The notes: generated by a model from the letters alone, not told the origin. Shown: positions 13,096 to 24,047, numbered from the stretch's first letter. The stretch: DNA of 64,000 bases from Deinococcus sedimenti (GCF_014648135.1 NZ_BMQN01000001.1:372001-436000); one strand, 5' to 3'. Translations and numbers: made by a program.

Positions 13096-13539
13096 ATGGC
13101 GACCCTGTACCTCGTCCTCCTGACCCTCCACAACCTCAACCGCTGGCTGATCCTCATCGCAGGCATCTGGACCCTGATCCGCAGCGTGCCTGGCGCGTCC
13201 GGCGGGCGCACCTTCACGCCCGCCGACCGTCGCCCGGTCGTGATGTTCATGGGCAGCCTGCACCTGCAGGTCGTGCTGGGCCTGCTGCTGTTCGCGTTCA
13301 TGGGCATGCAGAACATCCCCGTGTTCGCGGGCGCGCCCCGCACCAGCTTCCAGTGGGAACACCTGGGCCTGGGCCTCATCGCCGCCGTGTTCGGCACCCT
13401 CGCCAGCGTGCAGGCCCGCAAGGCCCCCACCGACCCGAGCAAGTTCCGCGCCGCGACCCTCTGGACCGCGCTGAGCCTGCTCACCATCCTGCTCGCCATT
13501 CCCTGGTGGCGGCCCCTGTTGCGCTTCTTCACCCAGTAA
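13096..13539 (+). CDS. Four-helix membrane protein with conserved-looking histidines
   Basis: A 147-aa integral membrane protein with four predicted helices (about 3-25, 48-68, 85-105, 118-140). Each of the first three helices carries a His near its end (LHNLNRW, GSLHLQVVLG, QWEHLGLG), the layout of small b-type cytochrome-like proteins, though haem binding is only inference. Convergent with the NADH dehydrogenase gene 12 bp away. I do not recognise a named family. Confidence 0.75.
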   Translation: MATLYLVLLTLHNLNRWLILIAGIWTLIRSVPGASGGRTFTPADRRPVVMFMGSLHLQVVLGLLLFAFMGMQNIPVFAGAPRTSFQWEHLGLGLIAAVFGTLASVQARKAPTDPSKFRAATLWTALSLLTILLAIPWWRPLLRFFTQ

Positions 13540-13551
13540 GCGGGGGTCCGT

Positions 13552-14790
13552 TCAGTCGGTCGCCGGGGCGGCGTCCAGCGGCCGCACGGTCCGCCGGGCC
13601 CGGGGGGCGCGCCACAACAGGTCCGCCGTCACCTGCGCGCCGTGCCGTTTGCTGGGCATGAACCAAGCGAAGAACCCCAGGCGCATCACCCACGCGACCG
13701 GCCCGGTGAACAGCAGGCCCCGCAGTTCCGTGACGCCGTTCCAGCGGCCCAGGCTGGCACTCTGCCCCAGTCCGCCGTACCGGAACGGGGTCAGTTCCGC
13801 TCCACGGAGGCTGCGGGCCACGTTCCGTCCGATGCACATGCCGTGCTTCATCGCCCACAGGGCGTTCACGGGACACTCGCCGCCGCGTGGGTGCCGGACT
13901 GCCGCCGCGTCCCCACCGGCCCACACGCCGGGGAACCCTGGGACGCGCAGGAACGGATCGGTCATCAGCCGCCCGCGTGCGTCGCGCGGCAGGGCCTCCG
14001 TGCCACTCAGGGGCGCGTGCGCGATCCCGGCCGCGAACAGCGTCAGGTCCGCCGGACGCAGTTCGCCGTCTTCTAGGCGCGCGCCACTGCCCTCGATCGC
14101 CTGGACCCGCTGACCCTCGTGCACCTGCACCCCCAGATCCACGAGAGAGGCCCGGGCGTGGACACGCAGGCGGTCCAGTTCGGGGGGCAATGTGTCCAGG
14201 ACCGCGCCCGAACAGATCAAGTGCACCTCGCCGGGCAGGCCATCCCGCCGCTGGCGTTCGCGGATCGCGGCGGCCATCTCGACCCCCGCGTACCCGCCAC
14301 CGATCACGTTCACAGTCGTGGGCACCCGCGCCGCGAACCGCTCCTGAAGCGCCGTGCGGAAGGCCTGCATGTCCTGCGGGCGTTTCAGGGCCCAGCCATG
14401 TTCCCGCAGACCCGGCACCCGCTCGAAGGGATCCACGGACCCCACGCCCAGCACCAGTTGATCGAAGGGCAATGAGTGCTCTGCGCCGCTCTCGGCCTGC
14501 ACCTGCACGCGCCGCATGCTCAGGTCCACGTGCGTGACGGTGCCCTGCACGACCTGCGCGTGCGGCAGCAGCGGGGCCAGCGGCGCCCGGACGTGCGGCA
14601 GGGCCACCTGTCCGACCAGCACCTCGCCCGTGAACCCGTGGAAGCTGTGGAACGGTGTGGGATTGACCACCGTGATCTGCACCCGTCCGGACCGGACCGC
14701 GCGCCGCGCGCCGCGCAGCAGCGCCCGGTAGGCGTCCACGCCCACGTACCCGCCGCCCACGATCACGATCCGCTGTGGGCCGCCGCTCAC
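13552..14790 (-). CDS. Type II NADH dehydrogenase-like FAD oxidoreductase
   Basis: A 412-aa pyridine nucleotide-disulfide oxidoreductase of the NDH-2 group. FAD-binding RIVIVGGGYVGVDAYRALL at the N-terminus, NAD-binding NVIGGGYAGVEMAAAI in the middle, and VWAGGDAAAVRHP (second FAD contact) later. NDH-2 enzymes transfer electrons from NADH to quinone without pumping protons. No clear membrane helix beyond the C-terminal LLFTGPVAWVMRLGFFAWF amphipathic/hydrophobic stretch, which may bind the membrane. GTG start overlaps the preceding gene's stop by four bases (GTGA), so it is coupled to the acyl-ACP-reductase-like gene. Confidence 0.9.
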   Translation of the reverse strand: MSGGPQRIVIVGGGYVGVDAYRALLRGARRAVRSGRVQITVVNPTPFHSFHGFTGEVLVGQVALPHVRAPLAPLLPHAQVVQGTVTHVDLSMRRVQVQAESGAEHSLPFDQLVLGVGSVDPFERVPGLREHGWALKRPQDMQAFRTALQERFAARVPTTVNVIGGGYAGVEMAAAIRERQRRDGLPGEVHLICSGAVLDTLPPELDRLRVHARASLVDLGVQVHEGQRVQAIEGSGARLEDGELRPADLTLFAAGIAHAPLSGTEALPRDARGRLMTDPFLRVPGFPGVWAGGDAAAVRHPRGGECPVNALWAMKHGMCIGRNVARSLRGAELTPFRYGGLGQSASLGRWNGVTELRGLLFTGPVAWVMRLGFFAWFMPSKRHGAQVTADLLWRAPRARRTVRPLDAAPATD

Positions 14791-15890
14791 GCACGCACCC
14801 CGGCAGGGCTGGGGACGGGAGTGAAGGAGGCCCCGTCCGGCTGGTGATCCGGCTCGACCAGCCGTCCGAACGAGTGGGTGGGGGCCAGGGTGAAGCCCAG
14901 ATGGCCAGCCTGCGCGGCGAGGGTCAGGAGGTGCTCAGCCTGCTCGGGGCGCGGGCTGCCCAGCGAGTAGTGCCCCTGGTGCCCGCTGAGGCCCAGCAGC
15001 AGCGTCTCCGCGAGGCAGGCGTATGCCACGCCGTGCGGCAGGCCGATGAAGCCGCGCCGCTGCACGCCGGGCACGCTGACCAGCCCGCCGTCCACGATCC
15101 GCACGTCCGGTCGTTCCACCAGCAGTTCCGGGCGGGTGTTGCGGGGCTGGGTGTCGTCCAGCACGACCGCGCCCGGTTTCAGGTGCTCGCTGCGCAGCAC
15201 GGCGTCCTCGGCGCTCGTCAGCAGGATCACGAGGTCCGCTTCCCGCACGCGGCGCATGTCGGTGGTGGCCTCCGACCTCCCGGCGGGCAGGCTGTCCCGC
15301 AGGGCATTGAGGCGCAGTTCGTTGCGGGCAACCAGCAGCAGTGGGTGGGCGGTGCGCGCGGCGAGCAGGCGCGTCAGGCACGCCCCGACGCTGCCCGTGG
15401 CCCCCACCAGGGCGATGGTGGCATCGGCGGGCAGCCCGGCGAGCAGGCGCTGCGCGCCCAGCAGGGTGACGGCGGCCGTGAAGGCGTTGCCGTTCGTCAC
15501 GCCGATGTCCGCGCGGTGCCGCAGGGCCGCGCCGCCTGCCGTGGCGGGGGCCGTCAGGGCGCCCAGGCCGACGGTCCGTGCGCCGAGTTTCCCGGCGCGG
15601 TCGACCGCCTGACCGATGATGCGCTGCACGCGCCGTCCGCCGCCCAGCAACTCGCGGGGGGTGAGGGGTACCGTGATCAGCCACCCGGCGGGCCGCTCGG
15701 GCTGATCGGCGTGGCGGAACGATCCGGTGACGGGGCTGGGGAAAGCCACGCGGCGCAGCGCGGCGTCGTACACGCGGTTGGGCACCCAGCCCAGCGGGCG
15801 GAAGATGCCGCCCAGGTCCGCGGCGACGTTCGACCGGGGGTGAACCAGGAAGGCGATGGGATGACGGTCGGGGAACAGGGTGGGGATCAT
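14787..15890 (-). CDS. Acyl-ACP reductase-like / shikimate dehydrogenase-fold oxidoreductase
   Basis: A 367-aa protein from the ATG at 15890 (an earlier in-frame start at 15980 has no signals). The central segment DIGVTNGNAFTAAVTLLGAQ followed by ATIALVGATGSVGACLTRLLA resembles the substrate and NAD(P) parts of cyanobacterial long-chain acyl-ACP reductase (TTGN-type motif, then GATGxxG). The N-terminal AFLVHPRSNVAADLGGIFRPLGW is also in keeping with that family. It would reduce an acyl thioester to an aldehyde, but the catalytic Cys of AAR cannot be assigned with confidence; the substrate is unknown. It is coupled to the downstream NDH-2-like gene. Confidence 0.65.
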   Translation of the reverse strand: MIPTLFPDRHPIAFLVHPRSNVAADLGGIFRPLGWVPNRVYDAALRRVAFPSPVTGSFRHADQPERPAGWLITVPLTPRELLGGGRRVQRIIGQAVDRAGKLGARTVGLGALTAPATAGGAALRHRADIGVTNGNAFTAAVTLLGAQRLLAGLPADATIALVGATGSVGACLTRLLAARTAHPLLLVARNELRLNALRDSLPAGRSEATTDMRRVREADLVILLTSAEDAVLRSEHLKPGAVVLDDTQPRNTRPELLVERPDVRIVDGGLVSVPGVQRRGFIGLPHGVAYACLAETLLLGLSGHQGHYSLGSPRPEQAEHLLTLAAQAGHLGFTLAPTHSFGRLVEPDHQPDGASFTPVPSPAGVRA

Positions 15891-16072
15891 GGCAGGGACG
15901 CTCCGGATGGATGAGAGGACGAGTGAGACCGAGTGTGCCCGCCCGCGCGTTATGGCCGCGTTAGCGGGGCTGGCCTGCACTGTGCCGCCGGAGGCATGAT
16001 CAACCCGTGATCGGGGCCGCGAAACGGTCGGCCGAGACCAGCGGCCGGGACCAGAGGCGGGGAACAGCAGAA

Positions 16073-16099
16073 GACGCCCCCCCGCATGGGAGGGGCGTC
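16073..16099 (-). terminator. Hairpin after the quinone reductase gene
   Basis: GACGCCCC (16073-16080) pairs with GGGGCGTC (16092-16099). On the minus strand it lies 16 bases past the stop codon and is followed by a weak T-containing stretch. Confidence 0.55.
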
Positions 16100-16114
16100 A
16101 CTGGATGGTGAGAC

Positions 16115-17131
16115 TCAGCGGCCGGGTTCGATGATGACCTTGCCGGTCGTGCGGCGGTTCAGGAGGTCCTCGAAGGCCTGCACGCTCTGGTCCAGGGCGT
16201 AGGTGGGGCCGACCTGCGGGACGACCTGGCCGCTGCCGACGAGCTCGGCCAGGGCGCGGGCGGCCTCGGCAGTGGCGGGGGCGTCGTTCATGAGGCTGGT
16301 CAGCCACAGGCCTGTGACGGTCAGGTTGCGTTTCATGAGTTCCACGGGGCGCAGGTTCGCCTGTTCGCGGCTGGCGTTGCCGATCACGATGATCCGGCCG
16401 CGGCTGGCGGCCATGTCGAGGCTCTCCTGGAAGCGTTTGCCGCCCACGACCTCCAGGATCAGGGGCACGCCCTTGCCGCCCGCCGCGTCGCGGACTTTCT
16501 TCACGCGGTCCGGGTCGTCCTGCAGGATGGTGATGTCCGCGCCCAGGGTGCGGGCGATGTCCAGTTTCTCGTCGGTGCTGGCCAGCGCGATGACGTTCAT
16601 GCCGAGGGCCTTGGCGAGCTGGATGCTGGCGGTGCCCAGCGCCCCGGCGGCGGCCTGCACGAGCACCCACTCGCCGGCCTCGCCGCGCCCGAGGGTTTTC
16701 AGGCCGTGGTACGCGGTGAAGTACGACACGGGGAACGCGGCGGCCTGCGCGCCGCTGAGGCTCTGCGGGACGGGGATCAGCGCGGCGGCGGGCACGGTGG
16801 CGTACTCGGCCATGGCGCCGCTGCCGCCCAGCGCGGCGACGCGCGTCCCGACCTGCACGCCGCTGACGCCCTCGCCCAGGGCGTCCACGATTCCGGCGAA
16901 TTCCATGCCGGGCGTGTACGGCACGCGGGTGCGGGTGAGGTACTCCCCGGCGACGGCCAGCGCGTCGGCGAAGTTGATGCCGACCGCCTCGACGCGCACG
17001 CGGACCTCGCCGGGCGCGGGGGAGGGGACGGGTGCGTCCTGAAGCTGCATGACGTCGGGCGGCCCGAGGCGTTCCACGCGGATGGCGCGCATGCTGGCCT
17101 GCGGGGTGGCGGCAGTCTGACTGTCGGTCAT
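16115..17131 (-). CDS. NADPH:quinone oxidoreductase (MDR family)
   Basis: A 338-aa medium-chain reductase without the structural zinc Cys cluster. Signature parts are VEAVGINFADALAVAGEY, YTPGMEFAGIVDALG, the cofactor motif VLVQAAAGALGTASIQLAKALG and the C-terminal EDLLNRRTTGKVIIEP. Reduces quinones or enones with NADPH. Start is the ATG at 17131, 7 nt after a TATGCT -10; with TTCACT 17 bp upstream this is a complete promoter. It is divergent from fadB and shares an operator with it. Confidence 0.9.
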   Translation of the reverse strand: MTDSQTAATPQASMRAIRVERLGPPDVMQLQDAPVPSPAPGEVRVRVEAVGINFADALAVAGEYLTRTRVPYTPGMEFAGIVDALGEGVSGVQVGTRVAALGGSGAMAEYATVPAAALIPVPQSLSGAQAAAFPVSYFTAYHGLKTLGRGEAGEWVLVQAAAGALGTASIQLAKALGMNVIALASTDEKLDIARTLGADITILQDDPDRVKKVRDAAGGKGVPLILEVVGGKRFQESLDMAASRGRIIVIGNASREQANLRPVELMKRNLTVTGLWLTSLMNDAPATAEAARALAELVGSGQVVPQVGPTYALDQSVQAFEDLLNRRTTGKVIIEPGR

Positions 17132-17138
17132 GTCCGGC

Positions 17139-17167
17139 AGCATACCCCGCCCCCGCACGAAAGTGAA
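17139..17167 (-). promoter_or_regulatory. Promoter of the quinone reductase gene
   Basis: Minus-strand TTCACT (17162-17167), a 17-bp spacer and TATGCT (17139-17144), then 7 nt to the ATG; leaderless. The -35 overlaps the ACGT palindrome. Confidence 0.7.
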
Positions 17168-17195
17168 CGTCAACGTACACTCTGAACGTGAACGT
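17163..17195. promoter_or_regulatory. Two ACGT-N2-ACGT operator sites between fadB and the quinone reductase gene
   Basis: Site 1, GTGAACGTCAACGTACAC (17163-17180), is a palindrome with 14 of 18 positions symmetric. Site 2, ACGTGAACGT (17186-17195), begins 19 bp after the first ACGT. Site 1 covers the quinone reductase -35 and the TACACT -10 candidate (17176-17181) for fadB. The form is like operators of MerR-type (LiuR) regulators of acyl-CoA catabolism as I recall them; the regulator is not in this window. Confidence 0.6.
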
Positions 17196-17277
17196 GTTTG
17201 ACCGTCCCGGCCTTTCATGGAAAGCTGGGGCCGCACACCCGCACCCCTCAACCCGACCGCCCCGCAGGAGGCCCCGC

Positions 17278-19362
<2,085 letters not shown>

Positions 19363-19372
19363 GGCAGGAGCT

Positions 19373-19771
19373 GTGAGCGTCACCCCGTACCTGACGCACG
19401 CGCTCCTCCCGGCAGGCACCGACCTGACCGGGCTGGGCGCGCGGGTCGCCCGGCACGCCGGAGCGGAAGCCAGTCCGCGCCCCGGTGACCGGGCCGGGGA
19501 GGTCGCGTTCGGCGGGTACCGGTTCTTCATCGCCCTCGATGACGGTTCAGGTCAGAGCAGTGAACTGGCCGGGCTGCGCGACGTGATCCTGACGGTCGCC
19601 ACCGACGACGAACGCGGGCAGACGTTCGGGGCGGTGCTGACTCTCGGGGGCCTGAGCCGGGACCCGGACCTGGATCACTTCAACGACGCGGTGTTGCTCA
19701 TGGAGGCCGTCGGGGCGCTGTGCCCCGGCGCGGTCCTGTTCGATCCGCAGTCCGGCGAGCGGGTCCCATGA
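19373..19771 (+). CDS. Hypothetical protein
   Basis: A 132-aa soluble protein with a GTG start preceded by CAGGAG, 10 bp after fadB, so it is in the fad transcript. It has no signal peptide, and its alternating beta/helix pattern (VILTVATDDERGQTFGAVLTLGG; DAVLLMEAVGALCPGAVLFDPQSG) suggests a compact alpha/beta domain, perhaps of the DUF4261-like kind. No function can be assigned. Confidence 0.75.
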   Translation: MSVTPYLTHALLPAGTDLTGLGARVARHAGAEASPRPGDRAGEVAFGGYRFFIALDDGSGQSSELAGLRDVILTVATDDERGQTFGAVLTLGGLSRDPDLDHFNDAVLLMEAVGALCPGAVLFDPQSGERVP

Positions 19772-19823
19772 CGGTGCGGTCCCGTTCGGCGGTTGGCGGT
19801 GGCGTGTGAGTGATGGCCCGCAC

Positions 19824-19829
19824 TACCAT
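19824..19829 (+). promoter_or_regulatory. -10 box of the first glycosyltransferase gene
   Basis: TACCAT 6 nt before the double ATG at 19836; no Shine-Dalgarno. Confidence 0.55.
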
Positions 19830-19835
19830 GACCGG

Positions 19836-20969
19836 ATGATGCTGGACCCGGTTCAATCTGATTCCGCCCCCCCCGCGCGGCTGCGCGTGGCCGTCCTGAC
19901 CGACGCGCCCCGCGTGGCCGGGAGTGAACTGTGGCTGCTGGACGTCCTGCCCCGGCTGCGGCCGGACGGCATCCGGTCCACGGTGTTCCTGCGCGTGGAG
20001 GAGAAACTCGACGGACTGGCGGAGCGCTTCGAGGCGCAGGGCGTGGCCGTGCACCGCTACGAGCACCTACGGGACCTGCCGGACCTGAGCCGGGACTTCG
20101 ACCTGCGGATCGTGCAGGGGTGGACGCCCGGCACGTACCGCACGCTGCTGCCCGCGCTGCGCCCGCCCCGCATGGTGATCAGTCACGATCAGCTGGACTT
20201 CCACTACCCGCAGCCGCTGCGCCTGACGTACCGCGAGACGTACCCGTGGACGAAGGCCGCGCCGTTCCGGCAGGCCGACCGGCTGGTCACGGTGTCCGAG
20301 TGGGCGGGGGCGTTCATGCGGCGCGACATGCGCCTGCGGGACGTGCAGGTCGTCACGAACGGCGTGAAGGTGGACCGCTTCCGCCCGGCCACGCCGGAGG
20401 ACCGCGCGGCGCTGCGGGCGGAATTCGGCTTCACGCGCTTCACGGTGCTGGTCCCGGGCCGCTTCGCCCCGGAGAAGAACCAGTGGGCCAGCGTGCGCGC
20501 GGCGCGGCACGCCCCGGACCTGGACTTCGTGTTCGCGGGGGACATGGACTCCAGCGTCGGGAAGCTCGTGCAGGGCTACGCGGCGCGGCTGGGGCTGCGG
20601 AACGTGCGGTTCCTGGGCCGCCGGTGGGACATGCCGGAGCTATACCGCGCGGCGGACGCGCTGCTGCAACCGACCCTGGCGGAGAACCAGTCCCTGGTGA
20701 CGCTGGAGGCGATGGCATCGGGACTGCCGGTCGTGACGACGGACATTCCGGCGCAGGTGGAACTCGTGCAGGACGGCGTAACCGGCCTGACGGTCCCCGC
20801 CCAGCCGGACGTGCTGGCTCGAGCGTTGCACGCCCTCGCGGCGCACCCCGATCGCACGCGGGAACTCGGGCGGGCCGCCCGTGAATTCGTGTTGAGCCGA
20901 CACACGCTGGAACACACCGTCGCCAAGGTGCGGGACGTGCTGCTGAACGCCCCGGTGCCCCATGCCTGA
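19836..20969 (+). CDS. GT4-family glycosyltransferase (copy 1)
   Basis: A 377-aa GT-B fold glycosyltransferase. The N-terminal acceptor half begins [26 protein letters not shown]; the C-terminal nucleotide-sugar half contains [59 protein letters not shown] (the GT4 E-x7-E region) and ends in helical [17 protein letters not shown]. Cytosolic; the sugar and acceptor are unknown but cell-surface glycans are likely. It overlaps copy 2 by 8 bp. The second half is nearly identical to copy 2 while the first half is well diverged. Confidence 0.9.
   Translation: MMLDPVQSDSAPPARLRVAVLTDAPRVAGSELWLLDVLPRLRPDGIRSTVFLRVEEKLDGLAERFEAQGVAVHRYEHLRDLPDLSRDFDLRIVQGWTPGTYRTLLPALRPPRMVISHDQLDFHYPQPLRLTYRETYPWTKAAPFRQADRLVTVSEWAGAFMRRDMRLRDVQVVTNGVKVDRFRPATPEDRAALRAEFGFTRFTVLVPGRFAPEKNQWASVRAARHAPDLDFVFAGDMDSSVGKLVQGYAARLGLRNVRFLGRRWDMPELYRAADALLQPTLAENQSLVTLEAMASGLPVVTTDIPAQVELVQDGVTGLTVPAQPDVLARALHALAAHPDRTRELGRAAREFVLSRHTLEHTVAKVRDVLLNAPVPHA
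20508..20850 (+). repeat. Near-identical block shared by the tandem glycosyltransferase genes (first copy)
   Basis: Encodes the donor-binding half. Its twin is at 21601-21943. In this stretch the two proteins differ at only about six positions, with mostly synonymous DNA changes, far closer than the N-terminal halves. Confidence 0.8.
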
Positions 20970-22086
20970 ACCGCTGCGGCTGGCGGTCCTGACCGACGCG
21001 CCGCGCGTGGCCGGTAGTGAACTGTGGCTGCTGTACGTCCTGCCGCGCCTCCTGCCGGGCGGCGTGCAGCCCACCATGTTCCTGCGGGTGGGGGAGAGCC
21101 TGGACCGACTGGCCGCGCAGTTCGGGGAGGCCGGGATTCCGGTGCGGCGCTACGCGGACCCGTCGAGGCTGCCGGAGCTGACCGGTGAATTCGACCTGCG
21201 CCTGCTTCAGGCCTGGGACCCCGGCACGTACCTGCGCGTGCTGCCGGGGCTGGCCGCGCCGACGCTGGTCGTGTCGCACGATCAGCTGGACTACCACTAC
21301 GCGCCGCCACTGCGGGCGCTGTACCGCGAGACGTACCGTTTCACGAAGGCGATCCCCCTGCGCCGCGCGGGGCACCTGCTGACCGTGTCCCGCTGGGGCG
21401 CGGACTTCCTGCGCGGCCCGATGGGCCTGCGGGACACGACCTTCGTCACGAACGGCGTGGACCCCAAGCAGTTCCGGCCCGCCAACCCTGAGGACCGCGC
21501 CGCGCTGCGTGAAGCGTTGGGCTTTACGCGCTTCACGGTCCTGATTCCGGGTCGGTTCACGCCCGAGAAGAACCAGTGGATGAGCGTCCGCGCCGCGCGG
21601 CACGCCCCGGACCTGGATTTCGTGTTCGTCGGGGACATGGATTCCAGCGTCGGGAAGCTGGTCCAGGGTTACGCGGCGCGGCTGGGGCTGCGGAACGTCC
21701 GGTTCCTGGGTCGCCGCTGGGACATGCCGGAGCTGTACCGCGCGGCGGACGCACTGCTGCAACCCACGCTGGCGGAGAACCAGTCCTTGGTCACTCTGGA
21801 GGCGATGGCGTCCGGCCTCCCGGTCGTCACCACGGACATTCCGGCGCAGGCGGAACTCGTGCAGGACAGCGTGACCGGCCTGACGGTCCCCGCGCAGCCG
21901 GACGTGCTGGCGCGCGCGCTCCGGGCCCTCGCGGCGCACCCGGAGCGCACGGCGGCGTTCGGGCAGGCTGCGCGGCAGTTCGTGCTCGACCACCACACCA
22001 CCGACCACACCGCCGCGCTCGTCCTGGCCCAACTGCGCCGAATTGTTCCCACCCCCTCACCTGCGGCGCACGCCGCGAAGGAGTAA
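20962..22086 (+). CDS. GT4-family glycosyltransferase (copy 2)
   Basis: A 374-aa paralogue of the preceding gene, starting inside its last codons (ATG at 20962). Domain layout is the same: [26 protein letters not shown], a diverged acceptor domain ([23 protein letters not shown]) and an almost identical donor domain from HAPDLDFVF onward. The diverged N-terminal half suggests a different acceptor with the same sugar donor. The downstream thiolase follows by 5 bp. Confidence 0.9.
   Translation: MPEPLRLAVLTDAPRVAGSELWLLYVLPRLLPGGVQPTMFLRVGESLDRLAAQFGEAGIPVRRYADPSRLPELTGEFDLRLLQAWDPGTYLRVLPGLAAPTLVVSHDQLDYHYAPPLRALYRETYRFTKAIPLRRAGHLLTVSRWGADFLRGPMGLRDTTFVTNGVDPKQFRPANPEDRAALREALGFTRFTVLIPGRFTPEKNQWMSVRAARHAPDLDFVFVGDMDSSVGKLVQGYAARLGLRNVRFLGRRWDMPELYRAADALLQPTLAENQSLVTLEAMASGLPVVTTDIPAQAELVQDSVTGLTVPAQPDVLARALRALAAHPERTAAFGQAARQFVLDHHTTDHTAALVLAQLRRIVPTPSPAAHAAKE
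21601..21943 (+). repeat. Near-identical block shared by the tandem glycosyltransferase genes (second copy)
   Basis: Twin of 20508-20850. Confidence 0.8.
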
Positions 22087-22091
22087 ACCTC

Positions 22092-23273
22092 ATGCCTGAA
22101 GCTGTCATCGTCTCCACGGCCCGCACCCCCATCGGCAAGGCCTACCGCGGCTTCCTGAACGACACGCACGGCAGTGACCTGGGCGCGCACGCCGTCACGC
22201 ACGCCATCGCCCGCGCGGGCGTGGACCCCGCCGAGATCGAGGACGTCATCATGGGTGCCGGGAACCCCGAGGGGGCCACCGGCAGCAACATCGCCCGGCA
22301 GATCGCCCTGCGCGCCGGACTGCCGGTCAGCGTGGCGGGGCAGACCGTGAACCGCTTCTGCTCCAGCGGCCTGCAGACCATCGCCACCGCCGCGAACAGC
22401 GTCATGGCCGGCCAGGGCGACGTGTACGTCGCGGGCGGTCTGGAAAGCATCACGCTGACGCAGAACGAACACGCGAACAAGTACCGCCTGCGCGGCGAGT
22501 GGCTGCAATCGAACAAGCCTGCCATCTACATGCCCATGCTGGAAACCGCCGAGATCGTCGCCAAACGCTACGGCATCACGCGCGAGCAGCAGGACGAGTA
22601 CGCGTACCACTCGCAGATGCGCACCGCCCGCGCCCAGCAGGCCGGACTGTTCGAGCACGAGATCGTCCCCATGACCGCCACCATGAAGGTGCAGGACAAG
22701 GCCACCGGCGAGATCAGCGACCAGACCGTCACCCGCACCCTGGACGAGGGGAACCGCGCCGACACCACCCTGGAGGGCCTGGGCAAATTGAAACCCGTGT
22801 TCGAGGGCGGCGTGATCACCGCCGGGAACGCCAGCCAGCTCAGCGACGGCGCGGCCGCCGTGGTCGTCATGAACGCCGACGTCGCCCGCGAACGCGGCCT
22901 CGCCCCGCTGGGCCTGTTCAAGGGCTTCGCCATCGCCGGGTGCGAACCCGACGAGATGGGCATCGGCCCGGTGTTCGCCGTGCCGAAACTCCTCAAGCGG
23001 CACGGCCTCAGCGTGGACGACATCGACCTGTGGGAACTGAACGAGGCGTTCGCCGTGCAGGCCCTGTACTGCCGCGATCACCTGGGGATCGACCCGGATA
23101 AGTACAACGTGAACGGCGGCTCCATCAGCATCGGGCACCCGTACGGCATGAGCGGCGCGCGCCTGACCGGGCACGCCCTGCTGGAAGGTAAACGCCGCGG
23201 CGCGAAGCATGTCGTGGTGACCATGTGCATCGGCGGCGGCATGGGCGCGGCGGGCCTGTTCGAGGTGCTGTAA
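22092..23273 (+). CDS. Acetyl-CoA acyltransferase (thiolase)
   Basis: A 393-aa thiolase that cleaves 3-ketoacyl-CoA in beta-oxidation (FadA-type) or condenses acetyl-CoA. Nucleophile Cys90 in [22 protein letters not shown] (Asn-Glu-Ala-Phe), [16 protein letters not shown] with the active-site His, and the second Cys in [17 protein letters not shown] precedes the ATG at 22092; a longer frame upstream is read through the glycosyltransferase region and is not used. Functional partner of fadB. Confidence 0.93.
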   Translation: MPEAVIVSTARTPIGKAYRGFLNDTHGSDLGAHAVTHAIARAGVDPAEIEDVIMGAGNPEGATGSNIARQIALRAGLPVSVAGQTVNRFCSSGLQTIATAANSVMAGQGDVYVAGGLESITLTQNEHANKYRLRGEWLQSNKPAIYMPMLETAEIVAKRYGITREQQDEYAYHSQMRTARAQQAGLFEHEIVPMTATMKVQDKATGEISDQTVTRTLDEGNRADTTLEGLGKLKPVFEGGVITAGNASQLSDGAAAVVVMNADVARERGLAPLGLFKGFAIAGCEPDEMGIGPVFAVPKLLKRHGLSVDDIDLWELNEAFAVQALYCRDHLGIDPDKYNVNGGSISIGHPYGMSGARLTGHALLEGKRRGAKHVVVTMCIGGGMGAAGLFEVL

Positions 23274-23276
23274 CGG

Positions 23277-23299
23277 CGTTCAGGGCCGCGCCCTGAACG
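23277..23299 (+). terminator. Hairpin after the thiolase gene
   Basis: CGTTCAGGGC (23277-23286) pairs perfectly with GCCCTGAACG (23290-23299) three bases after the stop codon. There is no strong T run. Confidence 0.5.
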
Positions 23300-23465
23300 A
23301 GTGGAACGAGCAGTCGTCAGGGGCGGTGGTTGGAAGTGGAGGTCGCGGGAGTGCGGTTCTCCCGTGACCGGAACTGAACACCATCGCCAGGGAAGTCGGC
23401 AGTCGGGAGTGGGGCGTGGGGGTGATCCTGCGGCCCGCTCTCCTGTTGTGCTGTTGTGGGGTGGG

Positions 23466-23471
23466 TAGAGT
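23466..23471 (+). promoter_or_regulatory. -10 box of the dinB-like gene
   Basis: TAGAGT 5 nt before the ATG at 23477; leaderless. Confidence 0.55.
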
Positions 23472-23476
23472 GCGGT

Positions 23477-23995
23477 ATGGATCTGCTGGAGCGGCTGCTG
23501 GGGCACGACGCGTGGACGACGGGGCGGCTGCTGGATCAGGCCCGCGTGCTGGACGAGGCGGGGCTGGATCAGCCGTTCGACCTGGGCTGGCGGACGGTGC
23601 GGGCGACCCTGGCCCATATCGTGGGGAACATGGAGGTCTGGACGGACCTTATGAGCGGCGTCCCGCCCCGCGAGGGGCCGGGGGACCGGGTGGGTCTGGA
23701 TGAGCTGGCGCGGCGGCTGGGAGTGGTGGGACCGCAACTGGCGGCGCTGGCGTGTCGGATGCAGGCGGAGGGGCGGCTGGACGACACCTGGGTGGATGTA
23801 CTGGACGTTCCGCCCCGTCGGAAGTCGTTCGGGGGCGGGATCGCGCATGTGATCACGCATTCCATGCATCACCGGGCGCAGCTGATTCACATGTTGCGGG
23901 TGCTGGGCGTGCCGGACGTCGAGGAGGGGGACGTGCTGGGCTGGGAGCGTCGGGTGGTGCGGGGCGGCGCGTGGGACGTGGGCGGGGAGGCGTGA
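23477..23995 (+). CDS. DinB/YfiT-family protein
   Basis: A 172-aa four-helix-bundle protein of the DinB superfamily. MDLLERLLGHDAWTTGRLLDQA at the N-terminus and the metal-binding histidines ATLAHIVGN and ITHSMHHRAQLIHMLRVLGV are typical. Members are putative metal-dependent hydrolases or thiol transferases, and the family is expanded in Deinococcus; the reaction is unknown. Confidence 0.88.
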   Translation: MDLLERLLGHDAWTTGRLLDQARVLDEAGLDQPFDLGWRTVRATLAHIVGNMEVWTDLMSGVPPREGPGDRVGLDELARRLGVVGPQLAALACRMQAEGRLDDTWVDVLDVPPRRKSFGGGIAHVITHSMHHRAQLIHMLRVLGVPDVEEGDVLGWERRVVRGGAWDVGGEA

Positions 23996-24035
23996 CGGCT
24001 GTCGGCTCGTTACAATCGCTTAACATCAAACGAAT

Positions 24036-24041
24036 TAGAGT
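24036..24041 (+). promoter_or_regulatory. -10 box of the VOC-protein gene
   Basis: TAGAGT 6 nt before the ATG at 24048, preceded by an AT-rich stretch from about 24010; leaderless. Confidence 0.55.
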
Positions 24042-24047
24042 GTGGGC

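Noticed and set aside
15977..16007. GGAGG followed by ATG ATC AAC CCG TGA, a four-codon frame
   Set aside because: No gene follows on the plus strand, so no leader role is likely.
21576..22091. 5' extension of the thiolase frame through the glycosyltransferase gene
   Set aside because: The extension is antiphase to a well-supported glycosyltransferase; ATG 22092 has a Shine-Dalgarno and gives the normal thiolase N-terminus.
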